Source: Lentisphaerota bacterium (lineage in GTDB: Bacteria; Verrucomicrobiota; Kiritimatiellia; UBA8416; VGWI01). From it: a DNA stretch of 32,154 nt. The notes under the pieces are model-generated. The model was not told the origin of the DNA. It did no database searches and saw only the letters and a program-made list of their open reading frames with translations. Made by a program: the position numbers and the translations under genes. Positions 15,946 through 25,204 of the stretch are shown here, piece by piece (position 1 is the first letter of the stretch; every line of letters starts with the position of its first letter). The stretch spans positions 1-32,154 of the forward strand of contig VGWI01000020.1 in assembly GCA_016873655.1 (NCBI GenBank). Reading direction: 5' to 3'.

Positions 15946-17007
15946 ATGGGTGACAGGGTTCTGATGACCGGGAACGATGCCGTCGGCGAGGGCGCCGTGC
16001 GCGCCGGATGCGACGCGTACTACGGGTATCCCATAACGCCGCAGAACGAGCTCACAGCCTATATGGCCCTGCACATGCCGGCGAAAGGCCGTGTCTTCAT
16101 ACAAGCCGAGAGCGAAGTTGCGGCGATCAACATGGTTTTTGGAACGGCGGCGGCCGGCAAGCGGGCCATGACCAGCTCCTCGTCGCCGGGGATCAGCCTG
16201 AAACAGGAAGGAATATCTTTTCTCGCCGGAGCCGAACTCCCGGCCGTCATCGTCAATGTCCAGCGCGGCGGGCCCGGGCTCGGCAATATATCTCCTTCCC
16301 AGGCCGACTATTTTCAGGCGGTCAAGGGCGGCGGCCACGGCGACTACCACCAGATTGTCCTCGCCCCGGACTCCGTCCAGGAGATGCACGACCTGACCAT
16401 CCTCGCATTCGAGCTTGCCGACAGGTATCGGACGCCCGTGATGGTCCTGACCGACGGCCGGCTCGGCCAGATGATGGAGCCGCTTGTTCTCAGCGAAGGC
16501 CCCGCACCGGCGCCGCCGGACAAGCCGTGGGCCATCAACGGCGCGGCCGGACGGGAACCCAACCTGATAAGGTCCCTGTACCTCGTGGAAGGCGAACTGG
16601 AGCAGCTCAACATCAGGCTCCAGAAGAAGTACGCGCGCATCTCTGAATCCGAGAAGCGTTGGGAGGAGAGGGATACCGGCGACTGCGATATTCTCCTTGT
16701 CGCCTACGGCACAAGCGCGCGAATAGCCAAGGGCGCCGCGGCCGAGGCAAGGGCGGCGGGGATAAGGGCCGGTGTTTTCCGCCCCGTCTCCCTTTGGCCG
16801 TTCCCGGGCGAGCGCCTCCGTGAACTCGCCAGCCAGGCGAGACGGATACTTGTCGTCGAAATGAGCGCCGGCCAGCTGATCGAAGACGTGCGGCTGTCAG
16901 TCGGCGAACGCGTCCCGGTTGACCTCGAAGGCAGAATGGGCGGCGGCATACCGTCCGTAAGCGACGTGCTGGCCCGGTTGCGCGCGCTGGACACGGAAGG
17001 AAGGTAG
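15946..17007 (+). CDS. korA: 2-oxoacid:ferredoxin oxidoreductase, alpha subunit
   Basis: A 353-aa alpha subunit. The N-terminal pyrimidine-binding domain has LMTGNDAVGEGAVRAGCDAYYGYPITPQNEL, AESEVAAINMVFGTAAAGKRAMTSSSSPG and NVQRGGPGLGN. The C-terminal transketolase-like domain has LLVAYGTSARIAKGAAAEAR and LVVEMSAGQLIEDVRL. The frame is open further upstream, but ATG 15946 gives the standard N-terminus and avoids overlapping korD. With the other three subunits it forms the oxygen-sensitive enzyme that oxidatively decarboxylates a 2-oxoacid to acyl-CoA with reduced ferredoxin, consistent with an anaerobic lifestyle. Three bases separate it from korB. The choice between Kor and Vor is open. Confidence 0.92.
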   Translation: MGDRVLMTGNDAVGEGAVRAGCDAYYGYPITPQNELTAYMALHMPAKGRVFIQAESEVAAINMVFGTAAAGKRAMTSSSSPGISLKQEGISFLAGAELPAVIVNVQRGGPGLGNISPSQADYFQAVKGGGHGDYHQIVLAPDSVQEMHDLTILAFELADRYRTPVMVLTDGRLGQMMEPLVLSEGPAPAPPDKPWAINGAAGREPNLIRSLYLVEGELEQLNIRLQKKYARISESEKRWEERDTGDCDILLVAYGTSARIAKGAAAEARAAGIRAGVFRPVSLWPFPGERLRELASQARRILVVEMSAGQLIEDVRLSVGERVPVDLEGRMGGGIPSVSDVLARLRALDTEGR

Positions 17008-17010
17008 CCC

Positions 17011-17769
17011 GTGGAAGAAAAAGCGATCTACTCACGGCCTGATTCGCTTACCGACCGCCCGATGCACTACTGCCCAGGCTGCGGCCACGGAACCGTACAC
17101 AAGCTCATAGCTGAAGTCGTCGACGAGATGGGCATCCGCGAGAAGACCATCGGCATCGCGCCTGTCGGCTGCGCGGTGCTCGCCTATTTCTACATGAGAT
17201 TCGACGTCATGGAGGCGGCTCACGGCCGCACGCCCGCCGTGGCCACTGGCGTGAAGCGCGTTCTCCCCGACAAACTGGTCTTCTCGTACCAGGGCGACGG
17301 CGATCTCGCCGCCATCGGCATGGCGGAAACCATCCACGCCGCCAACCGCGGGGAGAACATATCGGTGGTCTTCATCAACAACGCCGTGTACGGCATGACT
17401 GGCGGCCAGATGGCGCCGACAACGCTTACAGGCCAGAAGACGGCGACATCGCCCGGGGGGCGGCTTGTCGAAACCATGGGCCCCCCGGTCAAAATGTGCG
17501 AACTCCTGAACACGCTGGACAGGCCGTACCACATAGAACGCGTCGCGCTCGACGGACCGGCGGGAGTGCGCAAGGCACGCAAGGCGATTAGAACGATCTT
17601 CGAAGCGCAGCGCGACGGAAAGGGATACGGTTTCGTCGAGGTGCTCTCCCCCTGCCCCACCTACCAGCGCTGCACGCCGGTGGAGTCGCTGAAATTCGTC
17701 GGAAATGACATGGCGGCGACGTTCCCCCTGGGTCTGTTCCGCCGCGGCGGAGAACGCATAGATGCTTGA
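17011..17769 (+). CDS. korB: 2-oxoacid:ferredoxin oxidoreductase, beta (TPP-binding) subunit
   Basis: A 252-aa beta subunit with a GTG start. It carries the thiamine diphosphate and metal site: HYCPGCGHGTVHKLIAEV near the N-terminus, GDGDLAAIGMAETIHAANRG with the GDG motif, and VFINNAVYGMTGGQMAPTT. Cysteines in the CPGCGHG block and in SPCPTYQRC fit members of the family that hold an extra cluster or structural pair. The stop overlaps the korC start by 8 bases, so the two are translated together. The beta and alpha subunits form the catalytic core. Confidence 0.93.
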   Translation: MEEKAIYSRPDSLTDRPMHYCPGCGHGTVHKLIAEVVDEMGIREKTIGIAPVGCAVLAYFYMRFDVMEAAHGRTPAVATGVKRVLPDKLVFSYQGDGDLAAIGMAETIHAANRGENISVVFINNAVYGMTGGQMAPTTLTGQKTATSPGGRLVETMGPPVKMCELLNTLDRPYHIERVALDGPAGVRKARKAIRTIFEAQRDGKGYGFVEVLSPCPTYQRCTPVESLKFVGNDMAATFPLGLFRRGGERIDA

Positions 17770-18289
17770 GCGCATCCTCATAGCCGGGTCGGGCGGACAG
17801 GGCGTTGTGCTCGCAGGGAAGTTGCTCGCCTCAGCCGCCGCGCGCGACATCCCGCACGTGACATTCTTCCCTGACTACGGCGCCGAAGTGAGGGGCGGGA
17901 CGTCAAAATGCCAGGTAACCCTTTCGTCGCACGAGATCGCCTCACCCGTATCCGACGCTTTCGAAACCATGTTGATCATGAACTCCGCAAGCATGGATTC
18001 CTTCACGGATGCGATGCCCGCGAAAGGCGTAACGTTCCTCAACTCGTCACTCTGCACGCCGCCCGCCGATCTCCCCGGCCCCTTCATTCTCGTGCCGGCC
18101 ACGGAAACAGCGGATGGCCTCGGGGACGTCAGGTCCGCCAACTTCGTGATGCTCGGCGCCTACCTGAAACACCGCCCGTTCGTGCCCGCACGCGCGGTCG
18201 AGGAAGTTCTCCGCGCCGCACTGTCGAAGAAGGGGAACTCACTCGTTGACTTGAATCTGAAAGCTCTACGTGCTGGTATGTCGGCATGA
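17762..18289 (+). CDS. korC: 2-oxoacid:ferredoxin oxidoreductase, gamma subunit
   Basis: A 175-aa gamma subunit. The N-terminal ILIAGSGGQGVVLAGKLLA loop and the FFPDYGAEVRGGTSKCQVTLS block are family signatures; the domain is thought to bind coenzyme A. SANFVMLGAYLK in the C-terminal half is also typical. Start overlaps korB, and the stop overlaps the next gene by four bases (ATGA), extending translational coupling to the ankyrin/SUMF1 protein. The four subunits are in the order delta-alpha-beta-gamma. Confidence 0.93.
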   Translation: MLERILIAGSGGQGVVLAGKLLASAAARDIPHVTFFPDYGAEVRGGTSKCQVTLSSHEIASPVSDAFETMLIMNSASMDSFTDAMPAKGVTFLNSSLCTPPADLPGPFILVPATETADGLGDVRSANFVMLGAYLKHRPFVPARAVEEVLRAALSKKGNSLVDLNLKALRAGMSA

Positions 18290-19638
18290 CTCCTTCCAGA
18301 AAACCACGTCTCTGCGGCTTGATCCTCGCCCTGTCGATCATCTCCGGCTCGGCGCTTCCCACCGAGGTGCATGTGGCTGTAAAGACGGGCGATCTGGCCG
18401 GACTGAGCTCCGCACTCGACTCCGATCCGGCCATGATAAACGCGCCTGTCCGGGGAGGAGTCACGCCCCTGCACGTGGCGGCATCGATGAACCGCAGGGA
18501 CGCAGCGGAGCTGCTGATCGCGCGCGGGGCCGATGTCAACTCCCGCACTGACTCCGGCTTCACACCGCTGCACTGGGCCGCGAGCCGTGATGCCGCGGAC
18601 GTGGCGGACCTTCTCATCAGGTCCGGCGCCGACATAAACGCGGCCACCCCCGCCGGCATCACCCCGCTCCACTGGGCCGCTCAGCGCAACGCCAGGAAAA
18701 CCGTAACAGCCCTGCTCGCGGCCGGCGCCAGGATCGGAATACGGACCGCCAACGGCTACACGCCTCTCCATTGGGCGGTGATGAAGGACGCCAACGACAC
18801 GGCAACCCTGATCGCCTTCAAGGCGGTGTCGGACGAGATGGCGTCTTCCCCGCCGCCGGCACAGGATCTGGACCCGGAGCCGCAGACAAACCGGGAAGAA
18901 GCGCTCGTTGAGAACCGGGCCGCGGCGTCCCCTCTTGTTCTGCCCAGCACGGCGTATGGCACAATCCTCATGGTATCGCTGGACTTCGGCGAATTCATGT
19001 CCTTCGTCTGGGTCCAGTCTCTCGGCATGTGGGTTGGCCAGTACGAGGTGACAAACGGCCAGTTCCGCAGGTTCCGTCCTTCGCACAAGAGCATGTTCTA
19101 CGAAGAGTTTTCGCTCGACGGCCCCGACCAGCCCGCCGTCTTCGTCTCGTGGGAAGACGCCGACAACTTCTGCACATGGTTGAACCGTCTTCACTCCGAC
19201 CGCATACCGCTGCTCTACCAGGCCCGCCTCCCGACCGAGGGAGAATGGGCGCAGATCGCGCGTTGCGGCGACAACCGGGCATATCCGTGGGGCAACGAGT
19301 GGCCGCCGAAGTACGGCAATTACTCCGACCTTACTTCGCGCCGCTATCTTACCGACTGGCACGGGATCAGCGGCTACGACGACGGCTTCGTCGTCACCTG
19401 CCCCGTTTCGAAAAGCGGTGTAAACGAGTGGGGCGTCTACGGCATGGGCGGCAATGTCTGGGAATGGTGCGCTGACTGGTACGACAATACCCGCTCAACG
19501 AAGGTCCGGCGGGGGGGGAGCTGGGACTTCGATACCCGCCCCAACCTGAAAATCGACGCGCGCGGATACGACAGACCCGATGCCCGCTACGACACCATCG
19601 GCTTCAGGGTCGTGATCGCAAAGAAGCCCCCGCGCTGA
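18286..19638 (+). CDS. Secreted ankyrin-repeat / SUMF1 (FGE-sulfatase) domain fusion
   Basis: A 450-aa protein. A signal peptide (about 1-24, LCGLILALSIISGSALPT) is followed by four to five ankyrin repeats (about 28-185), seen as repeated TPLHVAAS, TPLHWAAS, TPLHWAAQ and TPLHWAV with ADVN or ADIN turns. A linker leads to a formylglycine-generating-enzyme-like domain (about 220-450): VGQYEVTNGQFRRF, RLPTEGEWAQIAR, YPWGNEWP, GVYGMGGNVWEWCADWY, RRGGSWD and IGFRVV. The Cys pair that catalyses formylglycine formation is absent after RGGSW, so it is probably a non-enzymatic binding domain of the SUMF1/C-type-lectin fold. ATG 18286 overlaps the korC stop. A functional link to 2-oxoacid oxidation is not obvious, since this protein should be exported. 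Confidence 0.9.
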   Translation: MTPSRKPRLCGLILALSIISGSALPTEVHVAVKTGDLAGLSSALDSDPAMINAPVRGGVTPLHVAASMNRRDAAELLIARGADVNSRTDSGFTPLHWAASRDAADVADLLIRSGADINAATPAGITPLHWAAQRNARKTVTALLAAGARIGIRTANGYTPLHWAVMKDANDTATLIAFKAVSDEMASSPPPAQDLDPEPQTNREEALVENRAAASPLVLPSTAYGTILMVSLDFGEFMSFVWVQSLGMWVGQYEVTNGQFRRFRPSHKSMFYEEFSLDGPDQPAVFVSWEDADNFCTWLNRLHSDRIPLLYQARLPTEGEWAQIARCGDNRAYPWGNEWPPKYGNYSDLTSRRYLTDWHGISGYDDGFVVTCPVSKSGVNEWGVYGMGGNVWEWCADWYDNTRSTKVRRGGSWDFDTRPNLKIDARGYDRPDARYDTIGFRVVIAKKPPR

Positions 19639-19667
19639 AGCGCGCCCTCGCCGCCCTGTCCGCGCAC

Positions 19668-21053
19668 TCAGTTCCGCAGGAGAACGTCCCCGCTGATGCT
19701 GAAACCAGGCGGCAGGCGTTTTCTCAACTGTTCCCGGTTCGAGGCGAAACACGGGTCAATCTCGATCTTCATTGCCGGCAATCCGTCGCCGTCGCGCGGA
19801 ACTTTCACCCCGCACCACTCCAGCCAGCGCGCAAACTTGAGCGCCATGTCCCGGCGCGTTGTCGCTGGCGAGTCGGCCCCGTTGGCGTTCTTGACGGGAG
19901 AAAACTCATCCCCGCGCTCGAATGCAAGGTTCACCACCGTTCCTGCATCTGGAAGAACGTCGAATATGAACTTCTCGAACTTGAACCCGTTGGGCGCGTC
20001 GGGCTTGACTGCCTTGCCGTCCGCCCCGACGAACGGCACTTTCTTGTGCGCCACATGAAGCGGCAGATCCCGCTTCGACTCGCCGACGAGGAAGTCCAGG
20101 GAGAAGACATGTATCGCCACGCTGCCGTAGAGAAAGCGGAGCCTGCCGTCAGCCCCCCTCGCCTCCTTCTGGGCTGAGGACAGCTCCGTGTACTCCACGA
20201 TCGCATTCCGGCCGTCCTTCTTCACGACCACGCCAAGACCCTCGCTCGGATCCCGCTTGGCGCACACCTTCACCGACACGTCGGCACCGCGAATGGCATG
20301 CAGGCCGATGAACGCCGGGTCAGCGACCTCCACCATGGGGTTGTCCACCTGGAAATAGAACAGTGTCGTGATGCCCCGTCTTTCCATGTCGCGGAACATC
20401 CCGTTCTCGGCAAGCGCCCTGAGAATGCCGCCATGACCGTCCGGGCTCATGAAGATGTGACCCGGCTCATCCAGTATGACACGCCCGTCACCGTCCAGCG
20501 CCGGCCACATCCCTTGCACGAAGAATCTCACCCGGTCCGGACTCAGCCCGAAAAACGCCTTCTTCGAGAAGAACTCCCTCGTTGCGGCGTCATTGATGTC
20601 GCTTGTCATTATGTACAGCGGAACATGGCATCCGAACGCGCGCTCAAGCGAGAGCACCTTTCGCGCATGGATCTCGAAAAGGCTTGCATCAGAGACCGGC
20701 CCTATTTCGTAGATCCCCTTCGGGCCGTCAAAACCCAGCCTAGACCCCTGTCCACCCGCCACAAGGAGCACGCCGACTTCACCGGCCCGAATGAGTTCCT
20801 CGCCGCGTGCAATTGCGACGGCCCGGTCCTGACCCCCAAGTTCAACCACATCCGCCGGCGCAATGCCGGCGGGCGCGGCAGCGGGACCTTCCCCGCGCAG
20901 CATTGCCGCCATCCGGCCCAGAGCCGCGGCATCAAGCGCCTTCACTTGCGAAAGAAGCGACTGCCGGCTTTCCTCGCCAATGGAATCCCACCATTCAAGG
21001 ACGTGCGTTTGCCCGCACAGCGCGAGCTTCTCCCTCGCTTCATCAACAGTCAT
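19668..21053 (-). CDS. UDP-sugar pyrophosphorylase, eukaryotic UAP1-like (UDPGP family)
   Basis: A 461-aa nucleotidyltransferase that makes a UDP-sugar from UTP and a sugar-1-phosphate, most likely UDP-N-acetylglucosamine or a related hexosamine. The nucleotide loop LLVAGGQGSRLGFDGPKG (about 96-113) is the UDPGP/UAP1 signature. Also visible are a segment FFVQGMWPALDGDG, SPDGHGGILRALAENG, and FYFQVDNPMVEVADP with VKVCAKRDPSEGLGVV. ATG 21053 is chosen over 21101 because GAGGAG lies 8 bases upstream and the longer form would overlap the upstream gene. Bacteria normally use GlmU for this step; a eukaryote-type enzyme is common in PVC and Bacteroidetes. It ends 29 bases from the convergent ankyrin/SUMF1 stop. 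Confidence 0.88.
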   Translation of the reverse strand: MTVDEAREKLALCGQTHVLEWWDSIGEESRQSLLSQVKALDAAALGRMAAMLRGEGPAAAPAGIAPADVVELGGQDRAVAIARGEELIRAGEVGVLLVAGGQGSRLGFDGPKGIYEIGPVSDASLFEIHARKVLSLERAFGCHVPLYIMTSDINDAATREFFSKKAFFGLSPDRVRFFVQGMWPALDGDGRVILDEPGHIFMSPDGHGGILRALAENGMFRDMERRGITTLFYFQVDNPMVEVADPAFIGLHAIRGADVSVKVCAKRDPSEGLGVVVKKDGRNAIVEYTELSSAQKEARGADGRLRFLYGSVAIHVFSLDFLVGESKRDLPLHVAHKKVPFVGADGKAVKPDAPNGFKFEKFIFDVLPDAGTVVNLAFERGDEFSPVKNANGADSPATTRRDMALKFARWLEWCGVKVPRDGDGLPAMKIEIDPCFASNREQLRKRLPPGFSISGDVLLRN

Positions 21054-21084
21054 CCGCTTGTCTCCTCGAAAGGCCGGCGAAGCA

Positions 21085-24000
21085 TCACTTCCCGGCGGCA
21101 CGCTCAGCTTTCTTCTTCAGATTTCTAACCGTGCGCTCCATGCTGCGCGCGCGCGGCCGCAGGCGCCTTACGGCCTGATCGCAAAGTTCAACCGCCCGAT
21201 CGGGTCTGCCATTCTTCAACTCCATCTCCGCCAGGTTGACGTACGGCTCCACGTCGGAAGGTTCAAGAGCAACGGCCTGAGTGAAAAACGCATAGGCTTC
21301 TTCCTCACGGCCGGTCCCGAGCATCACTACGCCGAGGGTATCCAGCAGGTTCGGCGATGAAGGTGCAAGCTTCAGCCCTTCCCGTGCAAGACCTTCGGCC
21401 TCTGCGTACCTTCCCCCTATCTGCAGCACCCAGGCCAGGTTATTCAGCGCTTCCGGCGTCCTTGCCTTCGCCAGGCTGCGGCGCAGAGAAACCTCGGCCT
21501 CGTCGTACCGCTTGTCGCCGATCTGGATAGTGCCGACGACGTAGTGTCCGAAGGCATTGCCCGGGTCCGCATTCAGAAGCGCCCTGACGTTTGCATGAGC
21601 GCGGGCAGGAAGCCCCTCCGCAAGCTCAAGCCGCAGCAGCGTCTCCAGGACGGTAACCTGCGCCGGCCGCGAATCCGACGCCATCGAGAACTGGTTGCGC
21701 GCGGACCTCGGGTCGCCGTCCGCAATCGCAAGGTAGCCCTTCGCAACGTGGAACAGGTACGGATCCGCCCCATCGAGCTTGGACAGACGGTCAACACAGG
21801 AACGGAGCAGCGCCGGGTTCTGTCTGGCGACAGCGACATCCAGCAGCATCGCCCACGTCGGCCAGTCACGCGGATCCGAAGCAAGTATCCTCTCGAGAAC
21901 GCCCTCCGCCTGCTCCTGCTTCCCTTCGGCCAGGAGCGCTTCAGCTTCAACCCGGTCGGAATCAACCGCCGCAGCGCCGGCCGCCCGCGCGCTCGCAAGG
22001 AAGAGCCTGGCCTTGGCCGTGTCGCCTTCCTGAACGGCTATCCTGGCAAGCCCCAGGTACGGCGCAGGGCTCGCAGGCTCCAGGCGTCGCAGTTCGGCGA
22101 AGCACTCACCCGCCCTTCTCAAATCGCCGGCGGCCATGCACGCGTCCGCCAGCCGGGAGAACACAATTCCCTTCAGGTTCTCCGGAGACAGCTTCAGCGC
22201 TTCTTCGAGGCTGCGGATGCCTTCCTCGATCGCGCCCCGACCTACCTCGTTCCAGCCGCCCTGCGCAAGAAGCCTTGCCGAACGGGTTGTTCCTCCGCCC
22301 TCCACGAGCGCCATCATCCTGCCGGCAATGTTGGGATCGGCATTGATCGCCTGTATGTCCCGGATGATCCTGTCTTTTTCAGGCGTCTTGTATCCGCGCT
22401 CCACCATCGCGAGCATGTTGTAGAGCGCGCTCACGTTCAGCGGATCGAACTCCCTGGCGCGCAAATAGCATTCAAAAGCGTTCTCGAGTTCGCCGCGTTC
22501 CTCCATGAAGACACCGAGGTCGTTGGCGATCTTGCCCGTGTGGTGAAGTATGCGAACGTGCATGCCGGAAATCTTCCTGGCGCGGTCGGCGATCCTCATT
22601 TCGCGCCCGAACTCGTCCCAGAACGTCCTGTGCCTCTCCATCAACGCCGCCGTGTCCAGGATGTCCGTCTTTCTCGCGCCGCGGTAAACCAGCCTGTCGG
22701 GCACGGGCAGAAGCCCGGCTTTCCGCCATGTCGTGCCGTCAAGAAAGACAGAGGCCCGGCGCACGGCTCCGGTATCCGAAGACAGCCACTTATTGACCAA
22801 TGCGCCGACCCCGATGTCGGCAAAAGACCTGATTGCCGGATCCGTGAAGCCGGCCGCCACGTATCGCCGGTACAGATCGTTGTCGTCGCTTCCGGTGTTC
22901 AGAACGCGAACAATCTTGTCTTGTTCGGCTGCGGCTATCTGGAACTGCCCATCCATGTTGCCGCGTGTCACTAAAACCGCGCCATCGTCGAGCATGGACA
23001 CCACACGCCGGGCGAAGGCGCCAGCTTCCTCCGCCTGGGAGCTGTCCGCGTCCTTGGCGTTCCGGAACGGCGCGGCTGCAACAGCAACCACTATCGGCAG
23101 CGCCAGCACGCACCCGACCCACGGGCGCAACCGTATCTTCCACGGTTCCTCGGCGTCACACCACAGGTTGAACGGCCACTGTATCCAGAACGCAACGAGA
23201 TAGCCTGTCAGCATGGTCGCCAGAACATACGGCGTGATCAGCATCTGCCGGCCGCCCAGGAGCGGCCATGGCGCGATGGGGGCATTCAGGATCACCACCA
23301 GCGTCACGGCTGTCATGACCGCGTGAACCGAGAAGAATGACCAATCCTCCTTCTCGTTCAGGCCGCGCCGGGCCGCCATCAACCCCATCGCCCACGGCAC
23401 AACCGACGTGAGAAGAACAAGCAGCCATCCGACCCGCGGCAGTCCTCTCGACAACAACACGTACTGATCCCTGAGGATCACGTACAGCAGGTGCCAGTAG
23501 CCCCTGTACCCCCTGAGCTGATATCCCTCCGTCCCGATGAACAAGCCTGCCGCAATGAAGTAGAATGCCGTCCCGGCAACAAACAACGCCAACAGGATGC
23601 CCAGGTACCTGGCGCTCAGGATTTCCGCGGACACCATAGCCGCAAGAAGCAGAACCAGAACCAGCGGAGCAAACAGGGCAACAGTCGGAAACTCGACAAT
23701 GCTCGCCCCGCACACGAACGCCAGAAGCATCGGCCTCCATCCGTACGGCCGGGCAACGCACGAGACAAGCAGCCTCAGCACAACCAGCAGCAGAAGAGCG
23801 TCGAAAGTGGTCGTGTCGGCATTGGTAGACGCCACCCAGAAAGGCGATGAAAACGCGAGCGCCAGCGCCGAAACCGCGCCGGCCAGCCATGTTACCGCGA
23901 AGGCCCGCCGCTCGACCGACGGCGTAACGCGCCAGACGGAGCGCAGCGCTTCCCTGACAAGATCATTGAGAACCCACACACACAACCCGCCAAAAACCGC

Positions 24001-24249
24001 CGAGAGCAGGTTCATCTTCCACGCGAGCATCCCGACCGGCAGCGAGTTCACCGCCGAAACGATCGCGCTCCAGACCGGGTGCGCGGCGCTGAGCCTGGGG
24101 AATAGCCCTGTGTACTGCACCACCAGCGCAGCGGCACGGCCGGGCGCGGTGCCGTCGGCCACGCCGGCAAAGTAGACGAGGAATGCAAGCAATCCGAGTA
24201 GCGGACCCGTATACCGAGAGAGCATCTGCAGCCATTTGACAGTCTTCAT
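21085..24249 (-). CDS. Large polytopic membrane protein with C-terminal TPR domain (DUF2723-like)
   Basis: A 1054-aa protein. Residues about 1-410 hold around ten to twelve transmembrane helices, arranged like DUF2723/glycosyltransferase-like membrane proteins (an early luminal loop with SAAHPVWSAI, then VASTNADTTTFDALLL, and GRQMLITPYVLATML). After a soluble stretch (about 420-560, VVSMLDDGAVLVTRG) come many TPR repeats to the C-terminus, for example ALYNMLAMVERGYKTPEK, APYLGLARIAVQEGD, EALNNLAWVLQIGGRYAEAE and EPYVNLAEMELKNGR. ATG 24249 is preferred to 24276 because a good promoter ends 11 bases upstream. Protein of this design is frequent in Kiritimatiellota-type genomes; a polyprenyl-sugar transferase role is possible but no catalytic motif is seen. 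Confidence 0.8.
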   Translation of the reverse strand: MKTVKWLQMLSRYTGPLLGLLAFLVYFAGVADGTAPGRAAALVVQYTGLFPRLSAAHPVWSAIVSAVNSLPVGMLAWKMNLLSAVFGGLCVWVLNDLVREALRSVWRVTPSVERRAFAVTWLAGAVSALALAFSSPFWVASTNADTTTFDALLLLVVLRLLVSCVARPYGWRPMLLAFVCGASIVEFPTVALFAPLVLVLLLAAMVSAEILSARYLGILLALFVAGTAFYFIAAGLFIGTEGYQLRGYRGYWHLLYVILRDQYVLLSRGLPRVGWLLVLLTSVVPWAMGLMAARRGLNEKEDWSFFSVHAVMTAVTLVVILNAPIAPWPLLGGRQMLITPYVLATMLTGYLVAFWIQWPFNLWCDAEEPWKIRLRPWVGCVLALPIVVAVAAAPFRNAKDADSSQAEEAGAFARRVVSMLDDGAVLVTRGNMDGQFQIAAAEQDKIVRVLNTGSDDNDLYRRYVAAGFTDPAIRSFADIGVGALVNKWLSSDTGAVRRASVFLDGTTWRKAGLLPVPDRLVYRGARKTDILDTAALMERHRTFWDEFGREMRIADRARKISGMHVRILHHTGKIANDLGVFMEERGELENAFECYLRAREFDPLNVSALYNMLAMVERGYKTPEKDRIIRDIQAINADPNIAGRMMALVEGGGTTRSARLLAQGGWNEVGRGAIEEGIRSLEEALKLSPENLKGIVFSRLADACMAAGDLRRAGECFAELRRLEPASPAPYLGLARIAVQEGDTAKARLFLASARAAGAAAVDSDRVEAEALLAEGKQEQAEGVLERILASDPRDWPTWAMLLDVAVARQNPALLRSCVDRLSKLDGADPYLFHVAKGYLAIADGDPRSARNQFSMASDSRPAQVTVLETLLRLELAEGLPARAHANVRALLNADPGNAFGHYVVGTIQIGDKRYDEAEVSLRRSLAKARTPEALNNLAWVLQIGGRYAEAEGLAREGLKLAPSSPNLLDTLGVVMLGTGREEEAYAFFTQAVALEPSDVEPYVNLAEMELKNGRPDRAVELCDQAVRRLRPRARSMERTVRNLKKKAERAAGK

Positions 24250-24260
24250 TTGCACAGAAG

Positions 24261-24289
24261 CGTATATCGGACACACCCCCGTTCATCAA
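24261..24289 (-). promoter_or_regulatory. Candidate promoter of the membrane-TPR protein
   Basis: On the minus strand, TTGATG (24289-24284), a 17-base spacer and TATACG (24266-24261) end 11 bases before ATG 24249. No Shine-Dalgarno follows, so the message would be leaderless or nearly so. By-eye match. Confidence 0.35.
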
Positions 24290-24388
24290 CGCCATTCTAC
24301 CCCCGTTGACGGCCCGTGCGACGCAGGCAGATGGTCTCTCCGCTGGCGTTGCGGAGGCGAGACAAGCGGTGTTACTCTCTCAGCCGCA

Positions 24389-25204
24389 ATGCACAGCCAT
24401 TCCGTCAGGCTCCAGAACGTGCTGGCCGACCGCGGCATCGCCTCTCGCCGTGCCGCCGCCGGAATAATAAATGCCGGCCGCGTTTCGGTGAACGGCGCCG
24501 TTGTTCTTCAGCCCGGCGCCAGAGTTGACCCGCGGCGGGATGCCGTAATCGTTGACGGAAAACGTATTCCCCAGGAACGCGAACGGCTGCGCACGATCCT
24601 CCTTAACAAGCCCAGGGGCTATGTCTGCAGCGTGTCATCCAACGAGGGCCGCAGCGTCATGGAACTCGTCCGCGGCGTGAGAGAGCGCGTCGTCCCCGTC
24701 GGGAGGCTCGATGTGCAGAGCGAAGGCGTGCTGCTTCTGTCCAACGACGGCGATCTCGTGAACCTCCTCACCCACCCGCGATACGGGAAGACGAAGGTTT
24801 ACGAGGTGGCGGTTGACGGGCCCGTCTCACGGGAAGCGCTCCGGGCGCTTCGCGCACCCATCCTGATCGACGGCAGGACAGCCGCCCCTGCCCGCGTCCG
24901 CGTGGTGGATCAGGCAAACGCCGATGGGCCGGTCATTCTGGAGTTCACTCTGTCGGAGGGCAGGAACCGCCAGATACGGAAGCTGTGCGAGGAGGCCGGG
25001 CTGAAGGTGAGGAGGCTTGTCAGAACCAGCTTTGACGGCCTCGCCTGTCTTGACCTGAAGCCGGGCAGATGGCGCGACCTTACGAGCAGGGAACTCGCGG
25101 CCCTCGGCGGAACTCGACACAACGCTCCTTCGCCAGGTGCGCGTGCCGCCGCTCCGCCCGTACTCAGTCCCCCTCGGCAGGGGCGGGCTGCTCCTTCACC
25201 TTGA
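24389..25204 (+). CDS. Pseudouridine synthase, RsuA/RluB family
   Basis: A 271-aa rRNA pseudouridine synthase. An S4 RNA-binding domain (about 4-60: RLQNVLADRGIASRRAAAGII and GRVSVNGAVV) is followed by the catalytic domain. LLNKPRGYVCSV and PVGRLDVQSEGVLLLSNDG hold the catalytic Asp. HPRYGKTKVYEV and EGRNRQIRKLCEEAGLKVRRLVR are also diagnostic. It isomerises a uridine in 16S or 23S rRNA; RluB-type is more likely than RsuA, but I would not assign the exact site. The last 30 residues are a Pro/Ala-rich tail that overlaps the 3' end of the convergent archaemetzincin-like gene by 41 bases. The frame is open upstream to 24236 but ATG 24389 gives the standard N-terminus. Confidence 0.9.
   Translation: MHSHSVRLQNVLADRGIASRRAAAGIINAGRVSVNGAVVLQPGARVDPRRDAVIVDGKRIPQERERLRTILLNKPRGYVCSVSSNEGRSVMELVRGVRERVVPVGRLDVQSEGVLLLSNDGDLVNLLTHPRYGKTKVYEVAVDGPVSREALRALRAPILIDGRTAAPARVRVVDQANADGPVILEFTLSEGRNRQIRKLCEEAGLKVRRLVRTSFDGLACLDLKPGRWRDLTSRELAALGGTRHNAPSPGARAAAPPVLSPPRQGRAAPSP

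Noticed and set aside
18286-19638. Ankyrin/SUMF1 protein as an active formylglycine-generating enzyme serving sulfatases
   Set aside because: The catalytic cysteines expected after RGGS are absent, so modification activity is not supported.
21544-22974. 476-codon plus-strand frame opposite the TPR region
   Set aside because: Shadow of the TPR repeats on the other strand; no signal, motif or ribosome-binding site.
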